The translations under genes and the position numbers were made by a program. The notes under the pieces were generated by a model that was not told the origin of the DNA, did not search any database, and saw nothing but the letters and a program-made list of their open reading frames with translations. A stretch of DNA of 16,554 bases, from positions 1 through 16,554 of the forward strand of contig WTXI01000554.1 of NCBI GenBank assembly GCA_022376515.1, in the 5' to 3' direction. Shown piece after piece: positions 7,698 through 16,227 of this stretch. Each line of letters opens with the position of its first letter. The stretch's first letter is position 1. This DNA comes from Lactifluus volemus (Eukaryota; Basidiomycota; Agaricomycetes; Russulales; Russulaceae).

Positions 7698-8780
7698 TCA
7701 CGGTGGCAGTGGCATTGAGATTTTAGGATGTCTTGTAGTTGCTTATGCTAGGTAGTGCTTTGTAGTAGGTAGTACAGTATTAGCAAGTGGTACTGTAGTG
7801 ACATCTTGTGCTGTGATTGAGTGGCATGCAGGTTGGTGGGTATAGTTCATACATTATACCGTTTGTTGGGCTCTCCAAGTCTCAAACACCTCATAGTTAA
7901 CAGGGTTTATGGTATTATGGTGTGTGTGTTAGGGGGTCGTGTGTGCGAGAGCAGTGTGTCGCTCACCCTTGCCTGGTGTAGGAAAAACCCGCCCATGGTG
8001 GTGGTTCGGGTTCAAGGGCCCCCGTCTACGAAGACTCAGATACGCTATCGCTATCTATTGCCGGACCGAAACTCCCCCTAGGCGAGGAGAGGATATTCTT
8101 CCCACGCTACGATCCGTGATTGCTGTTGCTGGCACGTAACCCACGGGCCACGAATACGGTATTGTCTATCGGTTATTCACCTGTTCTGTACCTACTTCTT
8201 CACTGATGTTCAATTGGGTAATCTGGACAAGACCTCCTCCTTACTTTGTTTAACCGGGAAGGACTCTCCAAATGACAGTCTCATCCCGAATTGTTTATGT
8301 AACCTCCGAACATCCGTTTCTAGTTCTCATTAGATCTCATTAGATCTCATTCCTCAAGACTGCCGTCGACAGTTCGTAGTGTGCAGACTGGTCTTTATTC
8401 CTTTTTTCAAATCCCTGCAGTCGTCGCGTGTCAGAGCGGTCCACCCTTTGCAAATGCGCTGCGTAGCCATTTGACACAGCCATTTGTGACAGTGGAAGCC
8501 ACGTGGACTGTCGGACACCGCGTGTGTACTGCGTGTACAACAGGGTAAGGCACTAGGTCAACCGCTCTCTCGATATACCCATCACCATCTGATCTGCAAA
8601 AGTTGCTGACGTTTCTGCCAGTGCCAATGGGTCATACTGAGCATGCCTATATCCGGTTACCAACAACACACAAAGAAAACAAATTTACATTTTCGAATCG
8701 TTCAGGGAGCAGCCCGGGAAACTGACAATCTACTGTACACTAACAATCGTTCTTACTCGACTTGTTCGCAGCAGCTCTCG
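7698..8780. other. Intergenic flank, no gene seen
   Basis: About 1.1 kb to the right of the element. It starts with a GTAGT-rich stretch (about 7735-7800), has a GT-rich patch (about 7919-7950), and a short tandem decamer at 8325-8351. No reading frame combines an ATG, plausible splice sites and a recognisable motif. I see no tRNA-like structure. Confidence 0.5.
8325..8351. repeat. Short tandem repeat, decamer TCTCATTAGA
   Basis: Two exact copies of TCTCATTAGA (8325-8334 and 8335-8344) are followed by a partial third copy. This is a simple local duplication with no visible function. Confidence 0.85.
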
Positions 8781-9532
8781 GGGTAGGTGCTCCCCACTCT
8801 GCGGCTTTATACTAGTGGGCGATCTAGGGCTCTTCTTCCTGGCCCTAGCCTGTTCAGTGCATACTCGTCAGCGATTCCGTCTGTCTGCGATTTCCTTCGA
8901 GTCTACAAACCGGGCTGGATGTCGTGCATCCTGAAGTGGCGACACGAAGCTTGGCAGCAGTCTTGTTGGCTGGTTTTACTGCTGTCAGTCCATAACGCCC
9001 AAGATAATGTATATGCCAAAGGCGACTCACGCTTGGGCGCCATGTTCAACTTTTTGTTTGCTTTGGATCCTTCATCTCCTCTTGCCCTTTTTATACGCGA
9101 GGACTCCCCAGAGGCTGATGCGCTGTGCCAAGTCACGTTGACTTATTCATGGCGTTTTCATCGCTTCCATTCAGGTTGTATCACTTGTTGTCCCGGCCAA
9201 AGTCTCTCAAGACATTCGTTATCCAAATGAATCACATACGTGGCCTACCTTCAGTAAACGAAGATAAACTCTCCATTCTGGGATTCTTCGGTAATGCTCC
9301 TCCTCACCCCAACATTAAGGGTGAGGCACATTTTGCCATAGGCTGCGCAGTACCTGGATGACCGCTTTGAGGTTCCGCAAAGCATCTTGACGTTTTTACT
9401 ACCGGAACAAGTCCCGATAACTCGCAGAAAGACTCAGGCCATCGATGGTCGTGGATCTTCTTGATCTTAGTATCGGCATGGTGACTTTGGGGTTCAAGTC
9501 ATCTTGCCTAACTTGCTGCCAAGGTGGTCATA
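8781..9532. other. Intergenic stretch with weak open frames only
   Basis: A 147-codon plus-strand frame (8787-9230) opens with GTG, not ATG. A 77-codon minus-strand frame (8903-9136) also opens with GTG; its product would be Lys/Ser-rich. Neither has a motif or convincing splice sites, and they overlap each other. An 8-bp perfect hairpin lies at 9302-9326. I do not call a gene here. Confidence 0.45.
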
Positions 9533-10093
9533 TCAATTACAAGTACCCCCGGACGGGAAACGCCGTCTTCGCCACAAACGTTGGGTATCTCGGCGATGCA
9601 TCTGATAGATCTGATCCCCAACGGCCATGGTTTTCCCTAGTGACTCAGTTTCAAAGCATGGTCTAAAAGCGTGAGAAGATCCGGAAGTTTGTATCTGATG
9701 AGTAACCCTTTTGTAGATCACCAAACCGTCTGCTGTGTCTGACTTTGTCTGTGCCATCACGGTTCTTCCCAAATCGATGACAATTCTGCCCCCTGTCATC
9801 CCTTGCGATCGCCACTTGGAGAAAGCATGAACCATTGCAGAAGGAACTACTTCATATGTGACGCTTTTGGGAATCGCCAGGCCGTCTTCTGTCTGTGACT
9901 TTGTCTGTGCCATTCTTGTTAGTGTTGGGCAAAAGGTGACCTTCTCTATGACTATTTCAACGAAACTCACGGATCGAGTGGCAAAAGGTCTCTGTGTACT
10001 CCTTGTCGCGGGCTGTGCCATGAGAAGGTCGTGACAAAGTGGCGAAATGATGTTCATAGGCAGTGATAGGCTACAAACGCTCCAAGCCTCCAC
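9533..10093 (-). CDS. Doubtful ORF with three MAQ-headed internal repeats
   Basis: A 186-codon minus-strand frame opening with GTG; the first ATG is at codon 13. Its product has MAQTKSQTEDGLAIPKSVTY and MAQTKSDTADGLVIYKRVTH, which begin 52 residues apart and both run on to an HAF triplet. A weaker first unit begins MAQPATRS. The DNA of the two clear units is similar too. I recognise no family, and there is no supporting exon on either side. It may be a fragment of a repeat protein, a degraded mobile sequence, or a non-coding tandem repeat that stays open by chance. Confidence 0.25.
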   Translation of the reverse strand: MEAWSVCSLSLPMNIISPLCHDLLMAQPATRSTQRPFATRSVSFVEIVIEKVTFCPTLTRMAQTKSQTEDGLAIPKSVTYEVVPSAMVHAFSKWRSQGMTGGRIVIDLGRTVMAQTKSDTADGLVIYKRVTHQIQTSGSSHAFRPCFETESLGKTMAVGDQIYQMHRRDTQRLWRRRRFPSGGTCN

Positions 10094-10155
10094 CTCTTGA
10101 GTCGTCTACATTTGTGTGATCTACTCTTCTAATCGACCCATTTAGGAGTCCGGGT

Positions 10156-10371
10156 GTCAGAGTCGGATTCCGGCGATGTTTCATTCCAGACCTGACAATT
10201 CCGAGGGTCACCCCGTGCCCCTAGCTCACTCGGAATCACAGCGTGGAAGACTGAGCAACAGAAATCAGAGTCAGAATCAGGCGAAGTTTCATTTCATACA
10301 TGACAATGCCAAGGCACACACCGTGCCCCTAGCACATTCTGAATCACTGCATTGAAGACTGAGCACCGGAA
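10156..10371. repeat. 108-bp tandem duplication, two diverged copies
   Basis: Copy A (10156-10263) and copy B (10264-10371) align without any gap at roughly 80% identity by eye. Both contain CCGTGCCCCTAG (10213 and 10321) and end in GAAGACTGAGCA-like sequence. The period is a multiple of three. In one plus-strand frame the copies read SESDSGDVSFQT and SESESGEVSFHT, each followed by TGA. Confidence 0.85.
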
Positions 10372-10923
10372 TGCGGACGTTTCCGTGAAGTATCATCGGG
10401 TCCAGATCACACTATTCGTGTCGGTATAAATCTGCGTTATCCCTCACCCCAGAACCAGCGACGTCCTCCCGCATATGAATGGACCAAAGTTCCCTATCAT
10501 CCTGTAAAAAAGAGGCCCTGGATGGACAAAACATAGAGGGACTTCATGAAAAGCACGCAGCGGTCATATTGCAACAGTGGGATGGGGCGTGGCCGCCGCT
10601 GTGGCGTTGATGGCCCGTTGATGGCCCTGCGATTGGTTGAGCCGTCGCGTGGAGGTGGTGGTGACGATGATGATACCTGATGGTGATAGCGTGACTTTAT
10701 AAAGGGAATTGTGACTTTAGTACGGCACAGAACATACCTACTAAAGATTCTGCATATGTTTTATGTGTTGCGGGATGATGCTTGAGCTGAGGCAGGTGCA
10801 GTGCCACCCGCAAGCAAGGTTAAGGCCAACGGCGTTGGCATTTTCTAGTCAGTAAGTACAGAGTAGTTTTGAAGTGAGAAATGTAGGCATTAGTGTGGCA
10901 CAGCTGATGGGAACTGATAGGAC
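10372..10923. other. Upstream region of the YvcK/CofD-like gene
   Basis: About 550 nt with no coding signal. It has a TATAAAT at about 10426 and a short direct repeat GTTGATGGCCC near 10606-10627. A half-site CAGTGCCAC (about 10799) resembles the arms of the palindrome at 10924-10941. The true transcription start cannot be placed. Confidence 0.4.
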
Positions 10924-10941
10924 CACTGCCACGTGGCAGTG
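10924..10941. promoter_or_regulatory. 18-bp perfect palindrome with CACGTG core
   Basis: CACTGCCACGTGGCAGTG is perfectly self-complementary and lies 29 nt before the ATG at 10971. CACGTG is the core E-box bound by bHLH dimers (Cbf1, USF or SREBP type). The long symmetric arms suggest a specific dimer site or a 5'-UTR hairpin. The regulator is not known. Confidence 0.55.
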
Positions 10942-10970
10942 CTTATGTTCGTCTTCACCTGGGCTCTTAC

Positions 10971-12986
10971 ATGGCACCTCCTCAAAGTGTGATCACCAAT
11001 ACCACTGCTTCTGATCCCCTGCAGGCGCAAGCACAGCGACCGCGCCTCAAAATTCACGCACAAGGAGTTGTAGGGGAATCGAATGAGTCCAACTGTAGCA
11101 CATCCTACCTGGTCATATCTGGAGGCACGGGATGCAACGCGATCTGTGCCGCGTTCGCACGAGCATGTTATGTTCTTCCAGTGTCGGATGACGGCGGTTC
11201 ATCGAGTGAGATCATCCGCGTGCTAGGCGGCCCTTCTATAGGTTTCTATTTTCCCCTCCCTTTCTTTCTCATGATGTGGCCGCCAGTCTTGATACCAAAA
11301 CCTGCATTTCTGCCACAGGTGACATCCGCTCACGTCTTGTGCGCTTGATTCCGCCTGCGCCACCTGGGACAACATCAGATGCGCTCAGGATATTATTGGG
11401 ACATCGCCTTCCCTCTGGTATTGGTGGAGAACAGCGCGCGCGCGAAGAGTGGCGGAGCATCGTCGAGGGAAAGAGTAATTTGTGGGATGGTATACCGGAA
11501 GATCGCAAAGAGATGATACGAGGTACGAATTCCAGGACTGCTAGTCTGTTTCCTCCTCTTTGTTCATGTGTGATCGCATTACAGGTTTTCTGGTATATTT
11601 TGAAAGCGAGATTCTTCGGCGGGCACATAAAAACTTTTCATTTGTGAATGGGAGGTGAGCACACAGCATACGCCTATTCCTCGATTCATCTTTATGGTCC
11701 AGTATCGGGAACTTTCTACTGGCTGCCGCGCAGTCATTCTTCCGCTCCCTCCCCTCCGCCATTTTCCTCTTTTCTTCTATCACCAATAGCCAAGTTGGTG
11801 CTTTGGTTATGTCTCCGCCCTTCCCCTCCTCATCTAGATCCAGGCGAATATCGTTCCGGTGATCGCAACGAATCACACCGTTACTATTGCCGCGGAACTG
11901 GTGAGGCTATCGTGGATCTGCACCAGGCTCATTAAGTCTACTCTCCCATAGATGGACGGGACACACCTTGTCGGGCAGTGTGAAATCTCTCATCCAGTTT
12001 CCCGTTCTCCATCACCAGAGGACGAGTACCCGTCGTCACTCAGCTTTGACACTATCTCGCCTACGGTGATTTCTCGAACCCAGAACGTCCACTTTGAAGT
12101 CAAGTCCAAGGAGTCATATGAAAGGCTCCGCGCACCAATAAACCGTACGCACGTCACCTTACTTGCAATGGAATCGAAGGAAATGCTACGCGTTCATAGG
12201 GTTGTACTACATCAACTCATACGGACATGAGATTCATCCTGTGCCAACCCCGGAATACATCTCGGGCGTCAATTCCCACGAGATTCTAGTGTATTCATGT
12301 GGGTCGCTTTGGACCAGGTTTGCATTTATCTCCATCTCTAAAGCACGGAATATTGAAGCAATGGACAGCATTATTCCCTGTCTCGCGCTGCGCGGTGTGG
12401 CTTCAGCCATTGCAAATTCTCATTCTCTTCGCGCCAAGGTTCTGTTTTGTAAGCCCACACACAGTTATTGTCTCGAAAGGCGGCTGCGCGCTCACCAGGC
12501 CAGCACTCTAGTGAACTCGAAGAACGACCGCGAAACTGAGGGCTACACCGCGGCCACCTATATCCAGTAAGTTTAACTGACCGTCCGTTTCCGTCGCCTC
12601 GCCCTCTCACAAGACCCGAATCCGAACGAACAGAGCGATCGCGCGGACGCTGAACGCGCGTTACCAAAGAGACCCATTCGGCCTCGGCCCAGACAACGCG
12701 GCGACGACCTATCCCGTCTCTGCGTTCGTGACACATCTCGTGCATCTGCGTGGATGTGCAGTGCACGTCGACGTGACGCGTGCTTCTGTACGTTTTGTTT
12801 CCCCCCGCCCCCGTCTTAGTCATGAATTTGGCAGCTGATCCTGTGCGTACGCCATGATAGGAGCTTGGGGTGCGATGCATTGAGGTGGAGAGCGAGGCAA
12901 GAGAAGCGGATGGAATTCCGCTATATGACGCGGCTTGTGCAAAAAATGCACTGAAGCAGATTGGTGAGCTGGTCGGGTTAACGTAG
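10971..12986 (+). CDS. YvcK/CofD-like family protein (11 exons)
   Basis: Predicted 472 aa from exons 10971-11241, 11319-11522, 11585-11654, 11703-11793, 11844-11900, 11952-12144, 12200-12317, 12369-12448, 12512-12566, 12634-12787 and 12861-12986. All introns are GT-AG, 48-77 nt, and all phases agree. The glycine-rich nucleotide-binding start is YLVISGGTGCNAI, followed by VLPVSDDGGSSSEIIRVLGG and GDIRSRLVRLIP, the signature of the CofD/YvcK fold. Later landmarks are FVNGSIGN, ATNHTVTIAAEL, VGQCEISHP, YINSYGHEIHP and SCGSLWTSIIPCLALRG, which fit fungal members. Bacterial CofD transfers phospholactate to deazaflavin Fo, and YvcK controls central carbon and cell-wall metabolism. The fungal role is not established. 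There is no signal peptide, so it is probably cytosolic. Exon 4 could instead end at 11805, leaving a 38-nt intron and adding four residues. Unlike its left neighbour element, it has no frame breaks. Confidence 0.9.
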
Positions 12987-13156
12987 ACCCGAGAATCTAT
13001 ATGAGATCGGATCGACTTTGGCGGGCGATGGCACGTGACATTCAAAGCAAGGGTGTGGTGATGTCATAAAGCTCCTAAATGCAAGCATCGTCATAATCAC
13101 TCAGCGGCATACATTTATGGAAAAATGAAAGAAATGCTCTTTGAATCCGTACCAAC
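12987..13156. promoter_or_regulatory. Short spacer with E-box before the helical protein gene
   Basis: This 170-nt gap must hold both the end of the upstream transcript and the promoter of the next gene. It contains GTCACGTG on the minus strand (13032-13039), the Cbf1-type E-box, about 120 nt before the ATG at 13157. Confidence 0.4.
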
Positions 13157-13714
13157 ATGTTCCAACGCGTAATCTCAGGAACTACAATGCGTGCCGCCAC
13201 TATCGCCCACGCCTCATCAGCCCGATGGCTTCACGCGTCTCCGATCGCCTCGAAAACCCTGACTGAAACCGCTGACAAGGTGTGTATACAACCTCGTACC
13301 TGTTTAGCCAACGCTAATTTTGGCGCATAGATCAACAAGTCAGTTGGCCAGGGACTTGCATCCGCGATTGAGGCCGGCGAGCAAGTCACAGAGAAGACGA
13401 AGCAGACTTTTGGTTCGGACAATCGACTGCGCGAGGATCGTTCATCCGTTAAATGTTGATATTATCGTAGACGCTACCAAAGACAAGGTGGTGGGTAATG
13501 CAAAGTCTGCATCCGAGAAGGTGAAGAAGGTGAGCGTCTTGTGTTGAGCTCGATTCGTGCTCATGTCACGCTCGTAGAGGTCAAATTCGGCGGCGGAAAA
13601 AGCATCCGAGGTAAATCCATTCGCCTGCGCCACTGACCATACAACTAAACATTTTTGTGTGGTGGCATAGGTGCATCCAAGGCGAAGAAGAGGGACTCGG
13701 AGCCCCGGAACTGA
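13157..13714 (+). CDS. Small helical, probably mitochondrial protein
   Basis: Exons 13157-13279, 13331-13412 and 13471-13529 are well supported by GT-AG introns of 51 and 58 nt and by phase. The first exon is rich in Arg, Ser and Ala, without acidic residues until near its end, and has ARWLHASP, a common form of mitochondrial presequence. The rest (TADKINKSVGQGLASAIEAG, QVTEKTKQTFDATKDKV and SASEKVKK) is an amphipathic Lys/Ala/Glu helix like LEA-type or stress proteins. The 3' end is uncertain. A fourth exon begins at 13578 (RSNSAAEKASE, stop at 13755-13757) or at 13580 (GASKAKKRDSEPRN ending, stop at 13712-13714). The function is unknown; protection of membranes or proteins under stress is a guess from composition. 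Confidence 0.65.
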
Positions 13715-13757
13715 TCCGAGCCCGAACCATATTACACGCGCCAAGTTTCATTTTTGA

Positions 13758-14413
13758 CACTGCCATTGTAGTAAGTACCTGTTATAATGAATGTTTGTCA
13801 TGATCCGAGTCTCCGCTGCAAGTTTGTACCATATTTGCACGGGCCACTGGTACGGCCACTAGTTTTAGAAACGCGACTGTGGTCACGAGTACCCCGCGTT
13901 GTTGCAGCATTCTGAGTGTGCGGCAGCCAATTATAACCCGCGCCACATGCTACAGTGACTGTTTCAACTTGTATACTATGTGCGGTGGCGTCTCGGAACT
14001 CGAAGCTACATACTATAGTAGATGGTGGCACACTTTGGATTTGTACATTTCATGGCAGGTCATTGACGAGGACCTTTCAATGCGTGCGGCGTAGTATTAA
14101 CCGATGGCGGGGCGCGGAAGCAGTAGAGCACCGTAGCGGCGTAACCCCACCGTGGGGTAACGGAACATCGGTGCACACGCGCCGATCAGTCATTTGTCCT
14201 CTCCCACAATCGTTTAATTGTAACACTTTATATTCCTCACCCTTAACCCCTCAATTCTTTTTTCTCCCCCATCTACATCTACCTTTTTTTCGCAGCAAAG
14301 CAAAAGTTTCTGCTACACACACCACGAATAGTGCTCTTCATCACCAACCGTGACAATATACCCTCAACATACATACCAGTTTTATCGCCAAGCCCTTGTC
14401 CTCGCCATCCAAC
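13758..14413. other. Intergenic region and promoter of the next small gene
   Basis: About 650 nt without a supported gene. It contains ACCCCACCGTGGGGT, a 15-bp near-symmetric palindrome (14143-14157 region), and a pyrimidine-rich tract (about 14245-14295) of the sort that marks core promoters in many basidiomycete genes, ending about 120 nt before the ATG at 14414. Confidence 0.45.
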
Positions 14414-14807
14414 ATGTCATTTTTGAAAGGTGTATCCTTCATTAACAAGGTCAGCGCAGCCCGTAGTTCCGGAAGTTTTGTTCATCTCTCCCCCAGAAGC
14501 GGCAGTCCGTTGGCCTCAGTTCGACGAGAATTTTCTCATCCGATTCATCCAGTGTGGCATCTTCACTAACATTAGTCGCCTCGCCAGTGAGTCCCCCAAT
14601 AGCCTTCACCCTTCTATATGACAAAGTAACAACAATCGTTTTGTGTCAGCCCCAGAACCGAAAGGTAGGCATCCATTCCTCCACTCAGAGGGAAGGAAAC
14701 ACGGTGTTGAATGTTTCTTATCGTTCTAGTCAAAAATCCCAGAGTTTGCCGAGATGCTCGAAGATGAAAATATGGCTTGGGGTCCGCCCAAGTCTCGGCG
14801 ACAGTAA
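14414..14807 (+). CDS. Small probable mitochondrial protein, about 76 aa
   Basis: Model: exons 14414-14551, 14650-14664 and 14730-14807, with GT-AG introns of 98 and 65 nt, all phase 0. The product starts MSFLKGVSFINKVSAARSSG, is Ser/Arg-rich with almost no acidic residues up to SVRREFS, then turns acidic-helical (IPEFAEMLEDENMAWGPP) and ends KSRRQ. RREFS fits the cleavage pattern of mitochondrial presequences. I do not recognise a family. The 15-nt middle exon is the weak point. A competing frame in the first exon (PEVLFISPPEAAVRWPQFDE) also looks protein-like but cannot be joined in phase to both the ATG and the last exon. The next gene to the right converges on it. Confidence 0.5.
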
Positions 14808-15368
14808 TTGCGCGCGCTTGATGCGAAGCGTCTAGTGAGTAATGTTCTCTCGTCCTTGGCGAATCACCCGTAGAAGCTTGTCCTCTTACCTCATTTTTTT
14901 TAGGGTCATGATTTTGCGCGTGTGCCGGCCAGACTTGCGGAAATGGAGTGCCAATGCAGGCACAAGGACGTTTGTACAAGACTTGGGGCATCCGCGGTTT
15001 TACCATTTGTACAGTATGAGTTGCGATCGCTGCTATTTTATGATCTTCTCGTCGCCTGAGACTTATCCGCCTGCCATGGAGACGCTGCGCACTGGTACTG
15101 AATACGGAGGAATGGCATTGAGTTCAGAGTCAACCCGCGGACAAGGTTAATTGCAGGAATGGCAATCAATATGAGTGGATCTGCAAGGACCCGAATACCC
15201 TTCTACGACCGAATAGCTTGTTTCCGTGTGAATGGGACAGCGGACGGTTTCTATCCGCGAAAAGAGCACCTCTGGCAGGCACACGAGCGAAATTGAACAT
15301 GCCGTAGTTAACAATATCGTGATCATGATAATGGACAAAGACCTTTCACTCTGTACGGAGGGAAACCT
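14808..15368. other. Intergenic region between convergent genes
   Basis: About 560 nt between the stop at 14807 (plus strand) and the stop at 15369 (minus strand). Reading frames here lack motifs and splice support. It should hold the 3' ends of both transcripts. No clear repeat or RNA gene is seen. Confidence 0.45.
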
Positions 15369-16027
15369 CTACGCGGAAGTAATAAGCGGCGCACACCTTA
15401 TCCACTCGCCCTTCTCCAATTCCTGCAGCACAAACGCCGCAAAACCCAACCTGGCCAGCGTTATACCTAGACCCAGCTTTCCCATCCCCGACATACCCCA
15501 CGCGCACCTCCCTATTCGTCTCATTCTTCAACACCGGCACGCGAACGATCGTCCACTCAATATCGTCGCACGCACGAATGACCTCTCCGACCGCGACGAT
15601 ATCCTGATAGGCCGAATGCGCACCGATCGCGACGGCGGCGACGAAACCCGAATAGACCACGCTCCATCGATCCTTCTCATCCTTGATGCTAGTTGTGCCG
15701 AGCGCGATGAGACGTTTGACTCCCTTACGTCTCATCGAAGCTAACACTACGCCGTAACCGCGCGCGATCGGCGTGCCCGAAGGGTTCCCGAATGCCGGGC
15801 CGAGCGCGCTCAGTACGGCGTGTGCACCCGTCAACGCTGCGTCGAGAGACTCGGTATCTTCGAGCGTGCCCTGGGCAGATCGTCAAGTCTGGGTGCTTGT
15901 GTAGGTGCGCGGGTAGTTTGTTTGGGCTGCGCGCGTAGACGACGGTGGTGTGACGTTTTGTCGCGAGCGCTTCTTCGATGAGTAGGATGCCGGTGGGACC
16001 GGTGGCGCCGAGTACGACGATGCGCAT
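15369..16027 (-). pseudogene. NAD(P)-binding Rossmann-fold protein with two +1 frameshifts
   Basis: The ATG at 16025-16027 opens MRIVVLGATGPTGILLIEEA, with the GxTGxxG-type dinucleotide-binding loop, then TVVYARSPNKLP. The frame then moves by one extra base near 15869-15876, in a run of C and G, and continues GTLEDTESLDAALTGAHAVL, SALGPAFGNPSGTPIARG, GVKRLIALGTTSIKDE and EWTIVRVP. A second extra base near 15474-15484 leads into GITLARLGFAAFVLQELEKG and a stop at 15369-15371. Without the two bases the product would be about 218 aa, normal for NmrA-like/BLVRB-like atypical short-chain dehydrogenases. The substrate is unknown. No intron with GT-AG borders explains either shift. It is either a recent pseudogene or a good gene with two sequence errors. 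Confidence 0.8.
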
Positions 16028-16155
16028 CTGGCCTCGGTTGGTGTGGTGGTGTGGTGTGGTGGTGGTGGGTAGTAAAGGGAGTTTGTAAACTGACAACTCA
16101 ATGGATTGAGGTCATTTGGGCGCAGCCGACGTCTCTTTGACCCCAACAAATATAC

Positions 16156-16163
16156 GTCACGTG
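16156..16163. promoter_or_regulatory. GTCACGTG E-box upstream of the Rossmann-fold gene
   Basis: GTCACGTG, matching the Cbf1-type RTCACRTG consensus, lies about 130 nt before the ATG at 16027 (minus strand) and about 65 nt before a possible plus-strand ATG at 16228. It sits in the middle of a potentially divergent promoter. Confidence 0.45.
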
Positions 16164-16227
16164 ACAGCATCCAATCACGGATGACGACGCGATTCGGGTA
16201 ACCCAAGTTACAAGCAGAGTCCTCAAC

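Noticed and set aside
8787..9230. 147-codon plus-strand frame as a gene
   Set aside because: It opens with GTG, lacks motifs, and is overlapped by an equally open minus-strand frame; composition is unremarkable.
11269..11628. Minus-strand frame of 119 codons over the YvcK/CofD-like gene
   Set aside because: It is a shadow of exons 2 and 3 of a clearly recognisable plus-strand gene.
12371..13045. 224-codon minus-strand frame
   Set aside because: It covers exons 8-11 and the 3' spacer of the plus-strand YvcK/CofD-like gene and has no motif of its own.
14143..14157. Palindrome ACCCCACCGTGGGGT as a Zn2Cys6-type operator
   Set aside because: The symmetry covers only 7-bp arms and there is no other support, so it is listed only as part of the intergenic description.
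14430..14621. Frame reading PEVLFISPPEAAVRWPQFDE as the true protein of the small gene
   Set aside because: It cannot be joined in phase to an upstream ATG and the well-formed last exon, whereas the chosen frame fits both and gives a mitochondrial presequence. It remains a possible alternative if an indel is present.
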